This document shows, in pieces, positions 1-10,275 of a stretch of DNA of 64,000 nt. Source of the stretch: Terebella lapidaria (taxonomy: Eukaryota > Annelida > Polychaeta > Terebellida > Terebellidae); assembly GCA_949152475.1 (NCBI GenBank), contig CASCJZ010000519.1, forward strand, positions 1-64,000, read 5' to 3'. Every line of letters begins with the position of its first letter. The stretch's first letter is position 1. The notes below the pieces were generated by a model. The model ran no database searches. It was given only the letters and a program-made list of their open reading frames with translations, and was not told the origin of the DNA. Both the position numbers and the translations under genes were made by a program.

Positions 1-1930
1 TATCGTAAATTTTAAGTTAATTTATTCAGCGAGTGTTTGTGGCTAATAGTTAGTCTAGGGACATAGTACATTGTGACATAAAATTCGGCCGTTTCTGAGA
101 GTTAATTTTTTAACCCCATGTTATAGCATAGGCGCTCATCGTATTTTATAATGGGCATATCGTAAATTTTAAGTTAATTGATTCAGCGAGTGTTTGTGGC
201 TAATAGTTAGTCTAGGGACATAGTACATTGTGACATAAAATGGGGCCGTTTCTGAGAGTTAATTTTTTAACCCCATGTTATAGCATAGGCGCTCATCGTA
301 TTTTATAATTGGCATATCGTAAATTTTAAGTTAATTTATTCAACGAGTGTTTGTGGCTAATAGTTAGTCTAGGGACATAGTACATTGTGACATAAAATGG
401 GGCCGTTTCTGAGAGTTAATTTTTTAACCCCATGTTATAGCATAGGCGCTCATCGTATTTTATAATGGGCATATCGTAAATTTTAAGTTAATTTGTTCAG
501 CGAGTGTTTGTGGCTAATAGTTAGTCTAGGGACATAGTACATTGTGACATAAAATGGGGCCGTTTCTGAGAGTTAATTTTTTAACCCCATGTTATAGCAT
601 AGGCGCTCATCGTATTTTATAATGGGCATATCGTAAATTTTAAGTTAATTTATTCAGCGAGTGTTTGTGGCTAATAGTTAGTCTAGGGACATAGTACATT
701 GTGACATAAAATGGGGCCCTTTCTGAGAGTTAATTTTTTAACCCCATGTTATAGCATAGGCGCTCATCGTATTTTATAATGGGCTTATCGTAAATTTTAA
801 GTTAATTTATTCAGCGAGTATTTGTGGCTAATAGTTAGTCTAGGGACAGAGTACATTGTGACATAAAATGGGGCCGTTTCTGAGAGTTAATTTTTTAACC
901 CCATGTTATAGCATAGGTGCTCATCGTATTTTATAATGGGCATATCGTAAATTTTAAGTTAATTTATTCAGCGAGGGTTTGTGGCTAATAGTTAGTCTAG
1001 GGACATAGTACATTGTGACATAAAATGGGGCCGTTTCTGAGAGTTAATTTTTTAACCCCATGTTATAGCATAGGCGCTCATCGTATTTTATAATTGGCAT
1101 ATCGTAAATTTTAAGTTAATTTATTCAGCGAGTGTTTGTGGCTAATAGTTAGTCTAGGGACATAGTACATTGTGACATAAAATGGGGCCGTTTCTGAGAG
1201 TTAATTTTTTAACGTCATGTTATAGCATAGGCGCTCATCGTATTTTATAATGGGCATATCGTAAATTTTAAGTTAATTTGTTCAGCGAGTGTTTGTGGCT
1301 AATAGCTAGTCTAGGGACATAGTATATTGTGACATAAAATGGGGCCGTTTCTGAGAGTTAATTTTTTAACCCCATGTTATAGCATAGGCGCTCATCGTAT
1401 TTTATAATGGGCATATCGTGAATTTTTAGTTAATTTATTCAGCGAGTGTTTGTGGCTAACAGTTAGTCTAGGGACATAGTACATTGTGACATAAAATGGG
1501 GCCGTTTCTGAGAGTTAATTTTTTAACCCCATGTTATAGCATAGGCGCTCATCGTATTTTATAATTGGCATATCGTAAATTTTAAGTTAATTTATTCAGC
1601 AAGTGTTTGTGGCTAATAGTTAGTCTAGGGACATAGTACATTGTGACATAAAATGGGGCCGTTTCTGAGAGTTAATTTTTTAACCCCATGTTATAGCATA
1701 GGCGCTCATCGTATTTTATAATGGGCATATCGTAAATTTTAAGTTAATTTATTCAGCGAGTGTTTGTGGCTAATAGTTAGTCTAGGGACATAGTACATTG
1801 TGACATAAAATGGGGCCGTTTCTGAGAGTTAATTTTTTAACCCCATGTTATAGCATAGGCGCTCATCGTATTTTATAATGGGCATATCGTAAATTTTAAG
1901 TTAATTTATTCAGCGAGTGTTTGTGGCTAA
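1..1930. repeat. 157-bp satellite array, 12 full copies plus 46 bp
   Basis: Units begin with TATCGTAAATTTTAAG at 1, 158, 315, 472, 629, 786, 943, 1100, 1257, 1414, 1571, 1728 and 1885, so every interval is exactly 157 bp. Copies differ by only a few substitutions each. The array stops in mid-unit at 1930, after GTGTTTGTGGCTAA, and continues past the left window edge. The unit is AT-rich and closed to translation. It contains a short hairpin sequence (GTTAATTTTTTAAC) and is close to nucleosome-repeat size, as many animal satellites are. Shared variants five units apart suggest a partial higher-order repeat. A helitron-like 'pearl' element of bivalves, which can carry tandem cores of about 160 bp, is an alternative source; I see no element ends to support it. 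Confidence 0.97.
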
Positions 1931-2530
1931 CTTTCAATTTAAATCTTTTCATGCAATCAGTGGCAGTGTTATTTCTAGTTTATGGTCCACTTTTCACATT
2001 TGGAATAAATTGAGAACTCGCCGAGATATCAGAGTAGAAATAGCAGTGGGGTGAATCTGATTCTCAATCCGTTCACATGCCAATAAGCTGTAGAAACGAT
2101 TGCCGCCTCTGAACATGTCCCCTGCTAAATATACACACTCGGTCGCGTAGTAATACAGTATATCATATATGTATCCAAATGGATATCTCAAACAACGTTT
2201 CGTTTGTTTTCAGACTCAGAGGTGTCCAACTGGTATGATAAAGTCTAAAACTCATGTCTAAATACAGTCTGGGTCAAGCGACAGGCCACTTTATATCAGA
2301 ACTTTTGGGGACGACGAACCGGCGGAGGGATCAGCCCCGTTCCCGGTTTTTAGCAGTAATTTGTCTCAGGACCAAAGATCCTGTGCATGCACCGGGTATT
2401 TTTGGAATCAAAAGCGCTCCCACTATAAGCGAAATTGTGTAATTCAAACTGTCTATGCTGATAAAAGTGTGAATAATAAATGAAAAAAATTTCAACCAAC
2501 AGCTCCAAAACCAAGAACAAGTCTTTCGGG
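1931..2530. other. Non-satellite DNA, no gene seen
   Basis: Unique-looking AT-rich sequence directly after the 157-bp array. The open frames here (up to about 73 codons) overlap each other on both strands and show no family motif, signal peptide or membrane segment, so they read as chance. No tRNA-like A and B boxes were found. Confidence 0.6.
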
Positions 2531-2783
2531 CTCACAAAATTTCGAGGTAAAGGGTCAAATGTCAAGGTCAATATTGACTTTTATTTGAAAATCGAATATA
2601 TCATTATATCTCAAGAACTAAGATGGATAGAAACATGGAAGTAAAATCATAATGTAGTAATCCCATTATCTAACAGGTTTTGTATAAGACCTAAGGCCTA
2701 TGACCTATATCTTTTCAAAGTGAAAAGGTCGAAAGAGACTTATAAAATGACCTTGACCTTGATCTTTTCGAAAATATTGAGTA
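2531..2783. repeat. Imperfect inverted repeat, possible decayed MITE
   Basis: The segment from 2531 (CTCACAAAATTTCGAGG) to about 2572 resembles the reverse complement of about 2746-2783. Both contain CTCA, TTCGA and TCAAGGTCA in the same order, with gaps. The agreement is moderate, so this may be a decayed miniature inverted-repeat element or only partly real. A perfect small hairpin (7-bp arms CTTTTCA/TGAAAAG, 3-nt loop) lies between the arms at 2711-2727. No target site duplication is evident. Confidence 0.35.
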
Positions 2784-3836
2784 GTAGCTCGTTTGAAAGG
2801 TTTTTATATTCCAATGAAAAAAAATGTCTTTCCTTACTCATCCAACTAACATACCTATATAAAGATATAATTAATGAAATCTATTGTATTTTTTGCAAAT
2901 AATCAACACGTGAGTTTTTTTTAAATACGTACACAAAATGTGTAAATGAACGTCTCCAATAACTGACCTGGGGTTTCCACAATTGTGGACAGCTTTTCGT
3001 CACTAGGCACTCAAAATATATCCAAAATGATCTACAGAAGATGTACTACAACATTCGAGCAATATCTTGTTGTTATACCTCAACAAAATCACTGTATATT
3101 CTTCCAAAAGTGTCACTATTTCAGTATACCGCAAACCCAAAAATCAATATGGCCCGTTGCAAATCAAGTGAAACTACTTTTATTACCTCAATTTAAAGCT
3201 GTAAACAGGTTATGAATACACGCTTACCGTAGTTTTGTGCGATGCAGAAGGAGCCATTGGCATAGGTAGGCCCTGGGATTACTGGGCCAGAGGAGACAAT
3301 ACTCATTTAGCAGGGAGTGTAGGTTGTGGTCCGTCTGGATAATCTTTTGCAATGTTTGTCCTGATTAAGCCTTGTTAAAAAGCTAATATTGCATTTCTTT
3401 TGGTAAATAATGTTTTGACATATATTGCATGATAGCATGTCTGGCTATTAATTTGAGTGTGTGTATATCTATGCGCGTTCTATTGTTAGTCCATGGCCCA
3501 GAGATATATGGACTCTTCCTGTCCATGTGCGAAGCCCTAGTTCACTGTCGATACACATGCGATTACGCTCATGCCGTTATTAGGAAAATTGTTCCAGTAT
3601 TTTCTTCAAAGTGTTCAAATTCTTCGCACATAAATAACAAGGACTTGTACATACTCACGTACGTTTCAATTATTTGGGAGACTCCTTCGCGATTACCGTT
3701 CGCAGTTTGTCGCAAATCCAGTGTTACTGCAGTTTGCCATCCAAATCAATGAAACATTAATTGTTGCCAAAACTTCATCGAGATACGGTTGTTAGTACTG
3801 TGTAAACTCCACTAAGCTATGCACTTGGAGAAGCTC
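2784..3836. other. Non-satellite DNA, no gene supported
   Basis: About 1 kb of unique-looking sequence. The longest frame is 107 codons on the plus strand (3429-3752). It has a hydrophobic start and several Cys residues but no recognisable domain, splice context or relative that I know, so I leave it uncalled. Shorter frames at 2720-2902 and 2985-3215 are also without support. Confidence 0.55.
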
Positions 3837-3924
3837 TAAATGAATTGAATTGAAATCTTTATTTTTGTCTCACACAGTACATGTACAATAAATAATTAAG
3901 GTGTGATTGCACTAAGGCACTTTT

Positions 3925-4549
3925 CCATTGACTTATAATGTGAAAGTAAAGGTAACAAAATCACCAAAACAATACAATCCCCTGACCTAAAACTTGGCTA
4001 GCACACACACATATACTCATGGATGATGAACCAAGACATGGTTTCATAAATGATATCACGAAAGCTGTGCTATTTGATGATTAGATAAATCATTTTATAC
4101 GTTTCACCAAAACGAAGATTCGAGTGTTCTGCTTGACAAGCACTGGCTGTTGCATATATTTATTCCTTGTTGTCATCACAATAATGAAAATATCTAGGGC
4201 TATACTTTCTGTGAGATGAATACAATGAGCTGAACATTCATAATCCCAAACACCTCGGTGCACCCGAGTGAATATCACCTGTGAGTTTAACTGGCCTCAC
4301 TAGTTATTTGCTGCACAGCATAATCCTTTCGCTCGCCCTGTTGTGAGTGTATTTTGTAGACTGAGAAATAGGTCGGAAAATGACATATGAAAACGATGAA
4401 TTTAACAAATTTAACATTGCTTAGTAAAAAACAGAGTCTCGGTTAGTAATCCTTGATGGCTAACAATCAGAAAGGCAAAGTTTCACGTTGATTGGAAGTG
4501 TGTAAATTCATGAACTTGTTACCTTTATATTTACATTATAAGTGAATGG
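3925..4549. mobile_element. 625-bp inverted-repeat (MITE/foldback-like) element inside the LINE
   Basis: The 32-nt arms at 3925-3956 and 4518-4549 are reverse complements with four mismatches. The left arm starts CCATTGACTTATAATG and the right arm ends CATTATAAGTGAATGG. The interior has no coding sequence that I recognise: the longest frame is a 62-codon minus-strand frame at 4090-4278 with no motif. No target site duplication is obvious at the edges, so the true termini may differ by some bases. Its placement between the LINE tail and the LINE ORF2 stop indicates that it entered the LINE after the LINE had inserted. A non-autonomous DNA transposon is the simplest reading; the superfamily is unknown. 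Confidence 0.55.
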
Positions 4550-4648
4550 ACAGCTGGTCAATGCCAGGTTCATGACCATCACATGCAATCAATCCTTAAA
4601 AACACATTGATACCACTGGTAACTCCACAGGAGTTATGCGAGACCTAT

Positions 4649-5078
4649 TTAACACAGATTAATCGTATATAAATTGTCGATGTCGCACAAGGATTGTATC
4701 CAAACATTTTGCTGCTGTTCTGGCAATTGTTCTGGGTAACTCAAAATCATGCACAGTTTTTCAATAGTGTTCATAGGCCTGAAATCTTGGCACAGTTCGT
4801 TGCATTTGAACAACAGCTTCTCTCTGACGTCACTGTAGAGAGGGCAGTGGAAGATCACATGCTCCTCATCCTCCAAAACACGCTCACAATGGAAACACGT
4901 GGGGTCCGCGAGCTCAAGGTTTTCGTAACGTCCCGTTTCGATGCGAAGGCGCACTCACACCAAGGATCGTCTATAGAGGATCCTTGCTCACACAGCGAAA
5001 CATCGCTAGGGCACGGCTTTGATGCCAGAGCATGATCAGTTTGACGTACTGTTCAGTTCGGAATTCTTGCTCGAACTT
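4649..5078 (-). pseudogene. Broken LINE ORF2 C-terminus with zinc-binding CCHC motif
   Basis: The last 101 residues (4954 to 4649, no ATG; the first codon is GTG) begin VRLRIETGRYENLELADPTC. They carry C20-x2-C23-x8-H32-x4-C37, followed by a PLYSDVR stretch. This matches the zinc-binding tail that follows reverse transcriptase in many LINEs (LRIE-GRY, then C-C-H-C). Upstream, in a different frame, 5078 to about 4990 reads KFEQEFRTEQYVKLIMLW and then SRALAMFRC. This is the segment normally found just before LRIE-GRY in these proteins. The two parts are separated by roughly 35 bp that include a 26-nt hairpin (4961-4986) and a stop. The copy is therefore dead. Plus-strand frames over this region are shadows. 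Confidence 0.75.
4961..4986. repeat. 26-nt hairpin splitting the LINE reading frame
   Basis: Perfect 8-bp arms, CAAGGATC (4961-4968) and GATCCTTG (4979-4986), flank a 10-nt loop. The hairpin lies where the LINE ORF2 frame breaks. GTG(A)-type sequence on both sides suggests a small templated insertion, but the exact event is inferred. Confidence 0.55.
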
Positions 5079-5081
5079 GGA

Positions 5082-5482
5082 TTAAGTACGCAGCTTGTTC
5101 CCTCCTTGGCCACATGCCATGGAAGCACCGCAGATGAACGCATGTTCAAATAATTAGTGCATTATACGTACATACGAGAGCGCTGAAACTGACTGAATAT
5201 GTAATAGACACGTGAGATATCAGGGGTTTATACTGCATTACCATTGAATCCATATGACATACTCAAATGAAATTTTTCTCTCTGTCTCTTCCTCGGGCAT
5301 GTTACATCCAAAACTAATGAACTTGAAGAGATCCCGCCCACTCATCATCTCGTGGGCAGTCCAGAAAACAATGCATGAATATTATCGAAGTTGAATATTT
5401 GACAACAGAGTGGATCCATTCCACTAGCCTTTTTGGCTTGTGATTAGGTACTTATGTACTTGTCATCTATTCCCTGGGGTTT
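5082..5482. other. Non-satellite DNA, nothing recognised
   Basis: Unique-looking sequence upstream (minus sense) of the LINE remnant. Frames are short and closed. It could hold further decayed LINE sequence that I cannot recognise. Confidence 0.5.
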
Positions 5483-5622
5483 ATTTTATTATAAATTATT
5501 TGTATAGGTTGTTGGACAGTTGTATACTAATAAGCCAATTCGGAAATGATTCATTTTATTATAAATTATTTGTATAGGTTTTTGGGCAGTTGTATACTAA
5601 TAAGCCAATTCGGAAATGATTC
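5483..5622. repeat. 70-bp tandem duplication, two copies
   Basis: Copy 1 (5483-5552) and copy 2 (5553-5622) both start ATTTTATTATAAATTATTTG and end CGGAAATGATTC. They differ at two positions (G/T and A/G in GGTTGTTGGAC versus GGTTTTTGGGC), so the duplication is fairly recent. The last 15 bp of copy 2 form the outer tip of the inverted-repeat arm that starts at 5608. Confidence 0.93.
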
Positions 5623-5830
5623 TGGGTCAGGTCAAGTGGTATAAACAAATCGTTTGTACGCACAAGGAGAGTTACGACTCACGCCATAAACTCGAAATGA
5701 ACAAAATTACTTAGTATCGTACAGGCGGAATCGAATAGAGTGTAAGTGACAGTGACTCGACAATGGTATCGTGACAACACGAGGTGGCTTTGTTTATACC
5801 ACTTGACCTGACCTAAAAACATTTCCGAAC
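5608..5830. mobile_element. 223-bp MITE-like inverted-repeat element
   Basis: The 42-bp arms at 5608-5649 and 5789-5830 are reverse complements with four mismatches. The inner 25 bp (5625-5649 against 5789-5813, around GGTCAGGTCAAGTGG / CCACTTGACCTGACC) match perfectly. The 139-bp interior is non-coding. Size, structure and lack of an open frame fit a miniature inverted-repeat transposable element or foldback element. I see no clear target duplication, and the 70-bp tandem duplication overlaps the left tip, which obscures that boundary. CCTGACCTAAAAC also occurs near 3982, which may be a distant relative or chance. Confidence 0.7.
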
Positions 5831-6249
5831 TCAGGTATTCCATCAGGTGTACAGTAGAAACAACTCATTAACGACACTATCTGCCCCTGATTACGCCAGT
5901 ACGTGTGTCTTTTGATAAAGTATTTGATTGGACTTTGTTACTATTGCAAAATGTTGTATTTTACATTTGTTATTGGAATCATAAAATTTGGCTGTATTGG
6001 TGGTAATGGATTGATACTTAGTAGTAGTGCCAAATTTTGTAAGTATTACTTACATCCATTATTTTTGTTTGTTCGTTTATGCCATTCTATACCTTGTTTA
6101 CAGCTTGAAGTGTGACAACTCTGTATGATAATACTCAACTCGTGGTAAGCTCAGCCAGCCGTGTCGATCACCTGACCGTTTTCACCTGCGTGAGACATTG
6201 TGAATTTTGTTGACAATACATACAACTGAGTATTAGTGCTTTCTCACTT
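5831..6249. other. Non-satellite DNA bordering the giant array, no gene supported
   Basis: A 70-codon plus-strand frame (5903-6115) is rich in Cys, Leu, Tyr and Phe and looks like translated AT-rich non-coding DNA. A minus-strand frame leaves the array and ends at 6168 with a non-repeat tail (SEKALILSCMYCQQNSQC...). It is the array's always-open frame running on to the first stop, so it is not evidence of a gene. Confidence 0.55.
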
Positions 6250-9200
6250 CTGTGTGGTCTGTGTGGTCTGTGTAACTGTGGTGAGTGTAACAGTGTGGTC
6301 TGTCTAACTGTGTGGTCTGTGTAACTGTGTAACTGTGTGGTCAGTGTAACTGTGTGGTCTGTGTAACTGTGTGGTCTGTGTAACTGTGTGGTCTGTGTGG
6401 TCTGTGTAACTGTGTGGTCAGTGTAACTGTGTGGTCTGTGTAACTGTGTGGTCTGTGTAACTGTGTGGTCAGTGTAACTGTGTGGTCTGTGTAACTGTGT
6501 GGTCTGTGTAACTGTGTGGTCAGTGTAACTGTGTGGTCTGTGTGAATGTGTGGTCTGTGTAACTGTGTGGTCTGTGTAACTGTGTGGTCTGTGTAACTGT
6601 GTGGTCTGTGTAACTGTGTGATCTGTGTAACTGTGTGGTCTGTGTAACTGTGTGGTCTGTGTAACTGTGTGGTCTGTGTCACTGTTGTCTGTGCAACTGT
6701 GTGGTCTGTGTGACTGTGAGGTCTGTGTGACTGTGTGGTCTGTGTAACTGTGTGGTCTGTGTGACTGTGTGGTCTGTGTGGTGTGTGTAACTGTGCGGTC
6801 TGTGTAACTGTGTGGTCTGTGTAACTGTGTGGTATGTGTAACTGTGTGGTCAGTGTAACTGTGTGGTCTGTTTACCTGTGTGGTCTGTGTAACTGTGTGG
6901 TCAGTGTAACTGTGTGGTCTGTGTAACTGTGTGGTCTGTGTAACTGTGTGGTCTGTGTAACTGTGTGGTCTGTGTAACTGTGTGAACTGTGTAACCATGT
7001 GGTCTGTGTAACTGTTTGGTCTGTGTAACTGTGTGGTCTGTGTAACTGTGTGGTCTGTGGAACTGTGTGGTCTGTGTAACTGTGTGATCTGTGTAACAGT
7101 GTGGTCTGTGTAACTGTGTGGTCTGTGTAACTGTGTGGTCAGTGTAACTGTGTGGTCTGTGTAACTAGTGGTCTGTGTAACTGTATGGTCTGTGTGGTCT
7201 GTGTAACTGTGTGGTCTGTGTGGTATGTGTAACTGTGTGATCTGTGTAACTGTGTGGTTTGTGTGACTGTGTGGTCTGTGTAACTGTGTGGTCTGTGTAA
7301 TTGTGTGGTCAGTTTAACTGTGCGGTCTGTGTAACTGTGTCACTGTGTGGTCTGTGTAACTGTGTGATCTGTGTAACTGTGTGGTCTGTGTGACTGTGTG
7401 TTTTGTGTGGTCTGTGTGGTCTGTGTGGTCTGTGTAACTGTGTGGTCTGTGTAACTGTGCGGTCTGTGTAACCGTGTGGTCTGTGTAACTGTATGGTCTG
7501 TGTAACTGTGTGGTCTGTGTAACTGTGTGGTCTGTGTAACTGTGTAATCTGTGTAATTGTGTAATCTGTGTAACTGTGTGGTCTGTGTGACTGTGTGGTC
7601 TGTGTGACTGTGTGGTCTGTGTAACTGTGTGGTCTGTGTTACTGTGTGGTCTGTGTAACTATGTGGTCTGTGTGGTCAGTGGTCTGCGTAACTGTGTGAT
7701 CTGTGTAACTGTGTGGTCTGTGTGACTGTGTGGTCTGTGTAACTGTGTGGTCTGTGTAACTGTGCGGTCTGTTTAACTGTGTGGTCTGTGTGGTCTGTGT
7801 AACTGTGTGGTCTGTGTAACTGTGTGGTCAGTGTAACTGTGTGGTCTGTCTAACTGCGTGGTCTGTGTAACTGTGTAACTGTGTGGTCAGTGTAACTGTG
7901 TGGTCTGTGTAACTGTGTGGTCTGTGTAACTGTGTGGTCTGTGTGGTCTGTGTAACTGTGTGGTCAGTGTAACTGTGTGGTCTGTGTAACTGTGTGGTCT
8001 GTGTAACTGTGTGGTCAGTGTAACTGTGTGGTCTGTGTAACTGTGTGGTCTGTGTGACTGTGTGGTCTGTGTAACTGTGTGGTCTGTGTAACTGTGCGGT
8101 CTGTTTAACTGTGTGGTCTGTGTAACTGTGTGGTCTGTGTAACTGTGGTGAGTGTAACTGTGTGGTCTGTCTAACTGTGTGGTCTGTGTCACTGTGTGGT
8201 CTGTGTAACTGTGTGGTCAGTGTAACTGTGTGGTCTGTGTAACTGTGTGGTCTGTGTAACTGTGTGGTCTGTGTGGTCTGTGTAACTGTGTGGTCAGTGT
8301 AACTGTGTGGTCTGTGTAACTGTGTGGTCTGTGTAACTGTGTGGTCAGTGTAACTGTGTGGTCTGTGTAACTGTGTGGTCTGTGTGGTCTGTGTAACTGT
8401 GTGGTCTGTGTAACTGTGTGGTCTGTGTAACTGTGTGGTCAGTGCAACTGTGTGGTCTGTGTGACTGTGTGGTCTGTGTAACTGTGTGGTCTGTGTAACT
8501 GTGTGGTCTGTGTATGTGTGACTGTGTGGTCTGTGTGACTGTGTGGTCTGTGTAACTGTGTGGTCTGTGTGACTGTGTGGTCTGTGTGGTGTGTGTACCT
8601 GTGCGGTCTGTGTAACTGTGTGGTCTGTGTAACTGTGTGGTCTGTGTAACTGTGTGGTCAGTGTAACTGTGTGGTCTGTTTACCTGTGTGGTCTGTGTAA
8701 CTGTGTGGTCTATGTAACTGTGTGGTCAGTGTAACTGTGTGGTCAGTGTAACTGTGTGGTCTGTGTAACTGTGTGGTCTGTGTAACTGTGTGGTCTGTGT
8801 AACTGTGTGGTCTGTGTAACTGTGTGGTCTGTGTAACTGTGTGGTATGTGTAACTGTGTGATCTGTGTAACTGTGTGGTTTGTGTGACTGTGTGGTCTGT
8901 GTAACTGTGTGGTCTGTGTAATTGTGTGGTCAGTTTAACTGTGTGGTCTGTGTAACTGTGTGGTCTGTGTGGTCTCTGTAACTGTGTGATCTGTGTAACT
9001 GTGTGGTCTGTGTAACTGTGTGGTCTGTGTAACTGTGTGCTCTGTGTAACTGTGTGGTCTGTGTGACGGTGTGGTCTGTGTGACTGTGTGGTCTGTGTGG
9101 TCTGTGTAACTGTGTGGTCTGTGTAACTGTGTGGTCTGTGTAACTGTGCGGTCTGTGTAACTGTGTGGTCTGTGTAACTGTGTGGTCTGTGTGATTGTGT

Positions 9201-10089
9201 GGTCTGTGTGGTCTGTGTAACTGTGTGGTCTGTGTAACTGTGTGGTCTGTGTAACTGTGCGGTCTGTGTAACTGTGTGGTCTGTGTAACTGTGTGGTCTG
9301 TGTGATTGTGTGGTCTGTGTGGTCTGTGTAAATGTATGATCTGTGTGGTCTGTGTAACTATGTGATCCGTGTAACTGTGTGGTCAGTGTGACTGTGTGGT
9401 CTGTGTGGTCTGTGTAACTGTGTAACTGTGTGGTCTGTGTAACTGTGTGGTCAGTGTAACTGTGTGGTATGTGTAACTGTGTGGTCAGTGTACTGTGTGG
9501 TCAGTGTAACTGTGTGGTCAGTGTAACTGTGTGGTCTGTGTAACTGTGTGGTCTGTGTAACTGTGTGGTCTGTGTAACTGTGTGGTCTGTGTGGTCTGTG
9601 TAACTGTGTGGTCAGTGTAACTGTGTGGTCTGTGTAACTGTGTGGTCTGTGTAACTGTGTGGTCAGTGTAACTGTGTGGTCTGTGTAACTGTGTGGTCAG
9701 TGTAACTGTGTGGTCTGTGTAGCTGTGTGGTCTGTAACTGTGTGGTCTTTGTAACGGTGTGGTCTGTGTAACTGTGTGGTCTGTGTAACTGTGTGATCTG
9801 TGTAACTGTGTGGTCTGTGTAACTGTGTAATCTGTGTAACTGTAATCTGTGTAGCTGTGTGGTCTGTGTGACTGTGTGGTCTGTGTAACTGTGTGGTTTG
9901 TGTAACTGTGTGGTCTGTGTAACTGTGTGGTCTGTGTGACTGTGTGGTCTGTGTCACTGTGTGATCTGTGTAACTGTGTGGTCTGTGTAACTGTGTGGTC
10001 TGTGTAACTGTGTGGTCAGTGTAACTGTGTGGTCTGTGTAACTGTGTGGTCTGTGTCACTGTGTAGTCTGTGTCACTGTGTGGTCTGTG

Positions 10090-10275
10090 TCACTGTGTGG
10101 TCTATGTAACTGTGTGGTCTGTGTGACTGTGTGGTCTGTGTCACTGTGTGGTCTATGTAACTGTGTGGTCTGTGTGACTGTGTGGTCTGTGTCACTGTGT
10201 GGTCTGTGTAACTGTGTGGTCTGTGTGACTCTGTGGTCAGTGTCACTGTGTGGTCTGTGTAACTGTGTGGTCGGT
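10090..10275. repeat. 51-bp trimer higher-order repeat within the minisatellite
   Basis: TCACTGTG recurs at 10090, 10141, 10192 and 10243, exactly 51 bp apart. Each period is three 17-mers marked by CACT, (TATG)TAACT and GACT forms in fixed order. Because 51 is divisible by three, the plus strand also stays open here, giving an 89-codon frame (10078-10347), which is an artefact. Confidence 0.85.

Larger units (their letters stand above)
3837..5081 (-). mobile_element. 5'-truncated non-LTR retrotransposon (LINE), 3' end, interrupted
   Basis: Read on the minus strand, coding sequence for the end of a LINE ORF2 (5078 to 4649) is followed by a 3' region that ends in GAGACAAAAATAAAGATTTC and then an ATTCA-type short repeat (about 3837-3872). 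A tail with AATAAAG followed by a simple ATTCA-type repeat is familiar from I/Nimb/Jockey/CR1-like LINEs of molluscs, recalled from knowledge and not searched here. A 625-bp inverted-repeat element (3925-4549) sits inside the 3' region. Without it the 3' untranslated part would be only about 180 bp, a usual LINE length. Nothing upstream of about 5081 is recognisable, so the copy is 5'-truncated, as most LINE copies are. The clade is not resolved. Confidence 0.7.

Noticed and set aside
3269-3288. GGCCC...GGGCC hairpin as a terminator or RNA gene
   Set aside because: Five-bp arms only, with no further structure and no transcript context.
3429-3752. 107-codon plus frame as a small gene
   Set aside because: No recognised domain, start context or neighbours; this length is within chance for the region.
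4694-5035. 113-codon plus frame
   Set aside because: It is the antisense shadow of the LINE ORF2 fragment.
6168-6998. 276-codon minus frame with a unique C-terminal tail at the array edge
   Set aside because: The tail is where the always-open array frame runs into unique DNA until the first stop; nothing in it is recognisable.
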